DNA of 36,803 bases from contig SXIR01000220.1 of assembly GCA_005772765.1 (NCBI GenBank), positions 1 through 36,803 on the forward strand. The letters are read 5' to 3'. Shown here piece after piece: positions 31,603 to 36,803 of the stretch (its first letter is position 1; the number at the start of each line of letters is the position of its first letter). The notes below the pieces were generated by a model. It was not told where the DNA came from and did no database searches. It saw nothing but the letters and a program-made list of their open reading frames with translations. Made by a program: the position numbers and the translations under genes. Origin of the DNA: Actinomycetota bacterium (GTDB lineage Bacteria > Actinomycetota > Acidimicrobiia > IMCC26256 > PALSA-610).

Positions 31603-32177
31603 TCGCGTTGTTCGCTGCCGTCGAAGCCCTTGGATGACGACCATTCCTCGACGGTCACGGCGTACCGGTTGTGATCCCGCCACTCGCCACCGATCTGCAG
31701 CATTCTCGGCGAGAAGCCCTCGAGCCGCAGACCCAAGCGCTCCACCAGCGCGATCGACCGGACGTTCGACGGTTGTACGTTCACCTCGACGCGGTGGAGC
31801 CCGAGGTAGGTGAAACACTGATCGAGCACCAACCGGGCTCCCTCGGTCATCGCGCCACCGCCGACTCCGTCGACGAACCCGTAGTACCCGAGGCTCGCGC
31901 TCCCGAACGCGCCCATCGTGATGTTGTTCACGTTCACGACACCCACCAGCCGATCGTCGTCGACCCGTCGCACCAGGTACGTCATGCGATCACGGGCGCG
32001 GGCCCGGCGCAGGAACTCGCCGAACCCCGCAACCGATCGCGGCGGGTCCACCCAATCGCCGTGCAAGGATCGACTCGCTTCGACGGCGAGGAGGAAGGCT
32101 TTGCGGTCGTCGGCCCGAGGACGCCACAGCGCGACCACGCGGCCACGGCACCACGGACGCCCAGCTGCGCGCGCCAT
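31599..32177 (-). CDS. GNAT-family N-acetyltransferase (RimJ-like)
   Basis: The 192-residue protein starts at ATG 32175-32177. The GNAT core is clear: LWRPRADDRKAFLLAVEASRSLHGDWVDPP, YLVRRVDDDRLVGVVNVNNI (beta strands), SLGYYGFVDGVGGGAMTEGARLVLDQCF (acetyl-CoA loop, degenerate Q/RxxGxG/A), LHRVEVNVQPSNVRSIALVERLGLRLEG and RDHNRYAVTVEEW. This is the RimJ/RimL subgroup that acetylates protein N-termini, amino acids or drugs; the substrate is unknown. Its stop overlaps the NicO start, so they are co-translated although no functional link is evident. Confidence 0.87.
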   Translation of the reverse strand: MARAAGRPWCRGRVVALWRPRADDRKAFLLAVEASRSLHGDWVDPPRSVAGFGEFLRRARARDRMTYLVRRVDDDRLVGVVNVNNITMGAFGSASLGYYGFVDGVGGGAMTEGARLVLDQCFTYLGLHRVEVNVQPSNVRSIALVERLGLRLEGFSPRMLQIGGEWRDHNRYAVTVEEWSSSKGFDGSEQRE

Positions 32178-32236
32178 TCGGCAACGTTACGACGGGTTCG
32201 TTATCGTCAGCCGATCGCCCGTCCCAAGGAGCCGTC

Positions 32237-33502
32237 ATGACGCGCCCACCGCTGCTGTCCGGAGTTCGGATCATCGAAAGCGCCCTGCTCGGCCCGGGCG
32301 CGATCACGACCCACCTCGCCGATCTCGGCGCTGAGGTCATCAAAGTCGAGCCACCCGCAGGCGACTACATCCGCGAGATGACCTGGCCGATCATCGGGCC
32401 CCCGGGCTCGGACACCGGACCGCGCGAGGGCAACGGGAACTCGTTGTTGCACCTCCACATCCACCGGGGCAAGAAGAGCATCACGCTCGACCTGAAGTCA
32501 CCCGAGGGTGTCCAGATCTACAAGGACCTCGTGTCCGGCGCCGACGCCGTCGTCGAAGCGATGCGACCCGGCGCGCTCGCCCGGCTCGGCCTCGGCTACG
32601 ACGACCTCCTCCAGGTCAACCCCCGCATCGTCTTCTGCACGATCTCGGGCTACGGCGCGACGGGGCCCTACAAGGACATGCCGAGTCACGGCATCGTCTA
32701 CGACACGTGGGCCGGCCAGGTTCCTCCCGCGTACGACGACGAAGGGTTCTGCTTCATCCCTGAGCACAGCTCGATCGGCATTCATGCCGGACCGGTCTTC
32801 GGCTCTCTGGGGATTCTCGCCGCCATCATCCGGGCGCGGGCGAGCGGCGACCCCTGTTACCTCGAGATCGCCCAGAGCGACGCCGCGGCCTACTTCGACT
32901 GGTACCGCATCGAATCGGAGCAGGCGTACCGACGTCCGGAGCACGAGGTCACCGGCAACAAGAGCGACGACTACGCGCGGCGCGCCGCCGGAACCGCGGG
33001 TATGAAGGAGGGCGTTCGGTATCAGATGTACGAGACGTCCGACGGCCACGTGCTCTTCATGGCGAGCGAACAAGCTTTTTGGAAGAACTTCTGTGTGGGC
33101 ATCGATCGCCTCGACCTGTTCGAAGCGAATCCCGGTTCGAAGTACGCCGACCACGCCCGCGGCAACCGGGCGCTCCAAGCAGAGCTGCGCACGATCTTCA
33201 AGTCGAAGACGTCGGCCGAGTGGCTCGAGTTCGGCAATCGCGCGAACACCCCGATCGGGCCGGTGAACACCACCCGCAACATCGCCGACGACCCGCAGTT
33301 CGCGCACCGACTCCCGTGGATTCCCGCCGAGCGGCTCGACTGCGACCAGCTCCCTATCCCCGTGAAACTCGGCGGCGAAACGTTGCCCGTGCCGGAAAAG
33401 GCGCCAACGATTGGCCAACACACCGACACGGTGTTGCGTGAGGTGCTCGGCTACGACGACGCCCGCATCGCAACGCTGCGGGACGCGGGCACGTTCGGCT
33501 GA
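32237..33502 (+). CDS. Family III acyl-CoA transferase (CaiB/BaiF type)
   Basis: The 421-residue protein starts at ATG 32237 behind AAGGAGCCGTC. It has LSGVRIIESALLGPGAITTHLADLGAEVIKVEPPAGDYIREM, NSLLHLHIHRGKKSITLDLKSPEG, ADAVVEAMRPGALARLGLGYD, VFCTISGYGATGPYKDMPSHGIVYD, and DPCYLEIAQSDAAAYFDW, whose Asp corresponds to the catalytic Asp of the family, then YETSDGHVLFMASEQAFWKNFC. It moves CoA between carboxylic acids; the acid here is unknown, with carnitine, bile-acid or aromatic acids known for relatives. It runs alone, convergent with sufC2, and divergent from the GNAT gene. Confidence 0.9.
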   Translation: MTRPPLLSGVRIIESALLGPGAITTHLADLGAEVIKVEPPAGDYIREMTWPIIGPPGSDTGPREGNGNSLLHLHIHRGKKSITLDLKSPEGVQIYKDLVSGADAVVEAMRPGALARLGLGYDDLLQVNPRIVFCTISGYGATGPYKDMPSHGIVYDTWAGQVPPAYDDEGFCFIPEHSSIGIHAGPVFGSLGILAAIIRARASGDPCYLEIAQSDAAAYFDWYRIESEQAYRRPEHEVTGNKSDDYARRAAGTAGMKEGVRYQMYETSDGHVLFMASEQAFWKNFCVGIDRLDLFEANPGSKYADHARGNRALQAELRTIFKSKTSAEWLEFGNRANTPIGPVNTTRNIADDPQFAHRLPWIPAERLDCDQLPIPVKLGGETLPVPEKAPTIGQHTDTVLREVLGYDDARIATLRDAGTFG

Positions 33503-33572
33503 ACCAATCGGACGGTTCGCCGTTCCGGGGCGTCCGGGTCGTCCGGGCGGTCCGGCGCCAGCAGCCCGGCGA

Positions 33573-34457
33573 TCAGCGGAGCGGATCGGCGAACGGATCG
33601 GCGAGCGGGTCCGCCTGTGCACTCGCCTCACGCTCTTTCAAGAGATCGGCAAGGCTCTGGGTCTTGGCTCGGTCGAATCCCGCCTTGGGTTCGGCCGGAC
33701 GTTCGATCGTGAGTTCGGTGACGCCCAACCGCTCGGCCAGCCCCTCGTAGCCGTGGGCTTCGAGCTCGTCTGCGAGTTCCGGACCGCCGCTGGCGACCAC
33801 TCGGCCCGCAAGCATCACGTGCACGAAATCGGGACGTAGCTCGGTGAGCAACCTCGAGTAGTGCGTAATCGCGAGCACGCCGAGCGCGCCTTCCTTCGTC
33901 ATCGCTTCGACCCGCCGACTGACGTCGCGCAGCGCGTCGACGTCGAGTCCGGAGTCGATCTCGTCGAGCACTGCGAACTTCGGCTCGAGAACAGCCAGCT
34001 GCAGGGTCTCGACCCGCTTCTTCTCGCCACCGCTGAACTCGTCGTTCACGCCCCGAGCCAAGAACTCGTCGCGGACATGCAACCGCTCGGCCTCGCGGGC
34101 GATGCGGTCGGCGATCCCCGTCTCGTCGAGTCCGCGGCTGCGCAACGAGGCGCCGATGAGGGCGCCGATCGGAACGCCGGGGACCTCCACCGGGTACTGC
34201 ATCGCCAAGAACAAGCCCTTCGCCGCGCGCTCCCACGTCGGCAATCCGAGTAGTTCGGCACCATCGATCATGACCGACCCCGCGGTGACGCGGTAATCGC
34301 TGCGCCCCATCAGCGTGTGGCTGAGCGTGCTCTTGCCGCACCCGTTCGGCCCCATCACCGCATGGACCTCGCCGGATCGGACGGCAAGATCGACGCCGCG
34401 CAAGATCTCGATACCGGCGACCTCGGCTCGCAGGCCTTCGATTCGCAACTCACTCAT
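33573..34457 (-). CDS. sufC: Fe-S cluster assembly ATPase SufC (second copy, with C-terminal tail)
   Basis: The 294-residue ABC ATPase starts ATG 34455-34457, overlapping the ferredoxin stop (ATGA). It has HAVMGPNGCGKSTL (Walker A), GLFLAMQYPVEVPGV, FSGGEKKRVETLQL, KFAVLDEIDSGLD and AITHYSRLL. It is about 40 residues longer than standard SufC; the tail has AEPKAGFDRAKTQSLADLL and the short repeat ADPLADPFADPL at its end. With SufB and SufD upstream it is probably the ATPase of the SufBC2D scaffold. It differs from the copy at 15034 in the Q-loop segment and signature, so the two are not recent duplicates. Confidence 0.93.
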   Translation of the reverse strand: MSELRIEGLRAEVAGIEILRGVDLAVRSGEVHAVMGPNGCGKSTLSHTLMGRSDYRVTAGSVMIDGAELLGLPTWERAAKGLFLAMQYPVEVPGVPIGALIGASLRSRGLDETGIADRIAREAERLHVRDEFLARGVNDEFSGGEKKRVETLQLAVLEPKFAVLDEIDSGLDVDALRDVSRRVEAMTKEGALGVLAITHYSRLLTELRPDFVHVMLAGRVVASGGPELADELEAHGYEGLAERLGVTELTIERPAEPKAGFDRAKTQSLADLLKEREASAQADPLADPFADPLR

Positions 34458-34762
34458 CGAGCGCGCACCTCCACCAGATCGTCACGAACGGTGACGTCGA
34501 ACACGGCAACGGGTTGCGTTGCGGGCAGCGTCTGTGGCTGACCATCGCGCAGCGAGAAGGTCGCGCCATGCTTCGGACACTCGATCTCACACGTATCGGC
34601 CCAGACGTCGCCGTCCGACAGCGAGAAATCCGCGTGCGAACACGTATCGGCAATCGCGTAGAACTCATCGCCGAGGCGAACCACGCACACCGGGATGCCG
34701 TCGACGTCGACGCGCCGAGCGGAGCCGTCGGCGAAATCGTCGACTGCGCCCACCGCGGTCAC
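34454..34762 (-). CDS. Rieske-type ferredoxin
   Basis: The 102-residue protein carries both halves of a [2Fe-2S] Rieske site: CSHADFSLSDG and CEIECPKHGATFSL (Cys-x-His and Cys-x-x-His). The N-terminal strand ARRVDVDGIPVCVVRLGDEFYAIADT and the C-terminal PVAVFDVTVRDDLVEV complete the small fold. It matches the non-haem iron oxygenase-type ferredoxin found inside actinobacterial suf operons, presumably passing electrons for cluster assembly. It overlaps sufD by 4 bases and sufC by 4 bases. Confidence 0.9.
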   Translation of the reverse strand: MTAVGAVDDFADGSARRVDVDGIPVCVVRLGDEFYAIADTCSHADFSLSDGDVWADTCEIECPKHGATFSLRDGQPQTLPATQPVAVFDVTVRDDLVEVRAR

Positions 34763-36066
34763 GGTCGACTCCGGCGATGTTCGAGTTTGTCGACGACGGC
34801 GCGGTGCAGCGAGTCGGTGAGCGACGTGCTCGGGAGCCGATCGAACACATCGTCGAAGAAGCCCAACACGATGAGTCGTTCGGCCTCAGCAGGCGTAATG
34901 CCGCGCGATTCGAGGTAGTACCGCTGATCGTCGTCGATCGGGCCAACCGTCGAGCCATGCGAGCACTTGACGTCGTTCGCCAAGATCTCGAGGTTGGGGA
35001 TCGACTCCGCACCCGCGCCTTCGGTGAGCACGAGGTTGCGGTTGGTTTGGTAGGCCGCCGACTTCTGCGCAGACTCGCGGAGGCGAATCATTCCCGAATA
35101 CACCGACTTCGCGGTGTCTTCGACCGCGCCCTTGAACAGCAGTTCGCTGCGCGTGCGCGGTGCGGCGTGATCTTGCAACGTGCGAAAGTCGAGCATCTGC
35201 GTGCCATCACCGAAGTAACAGGCAACCTGCTCGCTCTCGGCGCCGGGCGCTTCCAGGAGGGTTTCGCTGCGGAGGCGGGCGTAGTCGCCACCAAGCGCAA
35301 CGGCGGCGCTCCGCAACCGGGCGTCGCGGCCGAGGTGCGCGCGTTGCAGACCGATGTGCCAGGTCTTCGGGCCGTGCTCTTGTACCGACAGGTACCGCAC
35401 CGATGCGTTGTCGCAGACAACCAGTTCGGCGACCGCGTCGACCAGGTGATCGTTCGTCGGCGAACCGAATCGCTCGAGCACTGTGACCTGAGCCGAGGCA
35501 CCCGCCACGACGAGCGTGTGGGGAAAACTCGCTTCGCCTTCGCCTTCGGCCCAGTGCAACACCACGATCGGGTGATCCACCACGACACCATCGGGGACCC
35601 AGACCAACGCGCCACCCGGCATGAACGCGTCGTGCAGCGTGGTGAACGCATCCGGCGAGGCGCTCGCCACGCTGCCCAGAATCGCCTGGACTTCGTCGTC
35701 GGAGCCGCACGTTGCCAATCCGCAGACTCGGACACCTTGGGCTTCGAGTTCGGGAGCGAGTTCTTGTCGCACCACTCGCCCGTCGCGCACGACGACGAGA
35801 CCCGACGTCGTGCCCGCCTCGCGCGCCAGGGGCCCACCGCCCGGGGCGTTGGTGGCACCCGGAGGTCCGATCTCTTCGATCGGCACCGGTCGATAGCGAT
35901 CGAGATCGAGTTCGTCGATGCGCGAGTAACGCCAGATTTCCTCGCCTGGGGTGGGCCAGATCGCGTCGTCGAGTTGTTCGATCGCCGCGAGGCGACGGGC
36001 GACCAACCAGTCAGGACCGCCCAACGCGCGCGAGGTATCCGCAGTGAAGTGATGTGCCTTGATCAT
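34759..36066 (-). CDS. sufD: Fe-S cluster assembly protein SufD
   Basis: The 435-residue protein starts at ATG 36064-36066, 7 bases after the sufB stop. It shows EIWRYSRIDELDLDRYRPV, the beta-helix core with PTNDHLVDAVAELVVCDNASVRYLSVQEHG, and the SufBD-conserved block CYFGDGTQMLDFRTLQDHAAPRTRSELLFKGAVEDTAKSVYSGMIRLRESAQKSAAYQTNRNLVLTEGAGAESIPNLEILANDVKCSHGSTVGPIDDDQRYYLESRGI; only key pieces matter: the Cys in VKCSHG and the His in KCSHGST. It forms SufBC2D with SufB and SufC. It ends 4 bases inside the ferredoxin gene. Confidence 0.93.
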   Translation of the reverse strand: MIKAHHFTADTSRALGGPDWLVARRLAAIEQLDDAIWPTPGEEIWRYSRIDELDLDRYRPVPIEEIGPPGATNAPGGGPLAREAGTTSGLVVVRDGRVVRQELAPELEAQGVRVCGLATCGSDDEVQAILGSVASASPDAFTTLHDAFMPGGALVWVPDGVVVDHPIVVLHWAEGEGEASFPHTLVVAGASAQVTVLERFGSPTNDHLVDAVAELVVCDNASVRYLSVQEHGPKTWHIGLQRAHLGRDARLRSAAVALGGDYARLRSETLLEAPGAESEQVACYFGDGTQMLDFRTLQDHAAPRTRSELLFKGAVEDTAKSVYSGMIRLRESAQKSAAYQTNRNLVLTEGAGAESIPNLEILANDVKCSHGSTVGPIDDDQRYYLESRGITPAEAERLIVLGFFDDVFDRLPSTSLTDSLHRAVVDKLEHRRSRP

Positions 36067-36073
36067 GATCGAC

Positions 36074-36803
36074 CTAGCCGACGGCGCCTTCCATACTCAG
36101 CTCGATCAGGCGCGACAACTCGACGGCGTACTCCATTGGCAATGTCTTGGTCACGGGTTCGATGAACCCGTTGACGATCATGGCCGTCGCCTGTTGCTCG
36201 GTGAGGCCTCGCGCCATGAGGTAGAAGAGTTGTTCCTCGCCGACCTTGCTCACGCTGGCCTCGTGACCGACGCGCGCATCCTTCTCGTCGATTTCCATGT
36301 ACGGGTAGGTGTCGCTGCGCGAATGCTCGTCGAGAATGAGCGCGTCGCAGCGGACATGGCTCTTGACGCCGTATGCACCGGGTTCGACCTTCACGAGACC
36401 GCGGTAGGTCGTGCGGCCGCCGTCCTTGCTGATCGACTTGGAGTCGATGATCGATGTCGTCTCGGGGGCGACGTGGGTCATCTTCGCCCCGGCGTCTTGG
36501 TGTTGTCCGGGGCCGGCGTAGGCGACCGACAAGACCTCACCGTGCGCCTTCGGGCCCGTGAGCACAACGGCCGGATACTTCATCGTCAACTTCGAACCGA
36601 GGTTGCCGTCGATCCACTCGACCTTCGCCTCGGCCTCGGCAACGGCGCGCTTCGTCACGAGGTTGTACACGTTCGGCGACCAGTTCTGGATGGTCGTGTA
36701 CCGGATGTGGGCGCCCGGTTTCGCGATGAGTTCGACGACTGCCGAGTGCAACGAATCGCTCGAATACACCGGCGCCGAACAGCCTTCGACGTAGTGCACC
36801 GAC
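36074..36803 (-). CDS. sufB: Fe-S cluster assembly scaffold SufB, C-terminal half (runs off the right edge)
   Basis: About 243 residues are present, from [25 protein letters not shown] to the stop. Typical SufB segments are [38 protein letters not shown]-like [54 protein letters not shown] and [24 protein letters not shown]. The catalytic Cys-rich part and start are outside the window. SufB is the cluster scaffold. It is the first visible gene of sufB-sufD-ferredoxin-sufC; a sufR regulator, if any, would be beyond the edge. Confidence 0.95.
   Translation of the reverse strand, partial: SVHYVEGCSAPVYSSDSLHSAVVELIAKPGAHIRYTTIQNWSPNVYNLVTKRAVAEAEAKVEWIDGNLGSKLTMKYPAVVLTGPKAHGEVLSVAYAGPGQHQDAGAKMTHVAPETTSIIDSKSISKDGGRTTYRGLVKVEPGAYGVKSHVRCDALILDEHSRSDTYPYMEIDEKDARVGHEASVSKVGEEQLFYLMARGLTEQQATAMIVNGFIEPVTKTLPMEYAVELSRLIELSMEGAVG

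Overview
The window is gene-dense, high-GC DNA with many GTG starts, 4-base ATGA/GTGA gene overlaps and Pro/Thr-rich secreted proteins. Together with a Nur-type nickel regulator, a SUF-only Fe-S system and an egtB-egtD pair this fits a high-GC actinobacterium, probably of the Acidimicrobiia type. That placement is inferred from style and gene content, not from a marker gene. I see no rRNA, tRNA, CRISPR array, insertion sequence or prophage.

Layout, left to right. 1-2788 (minus): a branched-chain amino-acid-type ABC importer (livH, livM, start of livG) whose LivH carries two extracytoplasmic beta-sandwich repeats. 2846-4952: a DJ-1/PfpI-like protein lacking the usual cysteine, a long-stem hairpin, a tiny ORF behind an exceptionally long Shine-Dalgarno sequence, a small membrane protein and an endonuclease/exonuclease/phosphatase-fold protein. 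4949-9667: an acyl-CoA dehydrogenase with a TetR-like operator upstream, a large secreted alpha/beta hydrolase and a metallo-beta-lactamase-fold hydrolase. 10011-11390 (minus): a membrane-anchored sorbosone/glucose-dehydrogenase-like beta-propeller.

11508-17552 (plus) is the most striking block: selD (itself a selenoprotein with an in-frame UGA), an EgtB/SenA-type sulfoxide synthase, EgtD, then SufC, SufS and SufU. It gathers selenium activation, ergothioneine (or selenoneine) synthesis and cysteine desulfuration on one strand. The remaining SUF genes (sufB, sufD, a Rieske ferredoxin and a second sufC) lie on the minus strand at the right end, so the SUF system is split and sufC is duplicated.

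17739-27085: a 60-residue protein, an XPB-like helicase, a TPR/DUF4331 secreted pair, a lipoprotein-like or secreted hypothetical protein, an L,D-transpeptidase without a normal start codon, and a TetR regulator translationally coupled to a PEP-utilising swivel-domain protein. 27092-31602 is a nickel/cobalt module: CbiMNQO importer (ATPase with an altered Walker A lysine), a Nur-like Fur regulator with a Nur box between it and cbiM, and a NicO permease with a His-rich loop. A GNAT acetyltransferase and a class III CoA-transferase separate this module from the right-hand suf operon.
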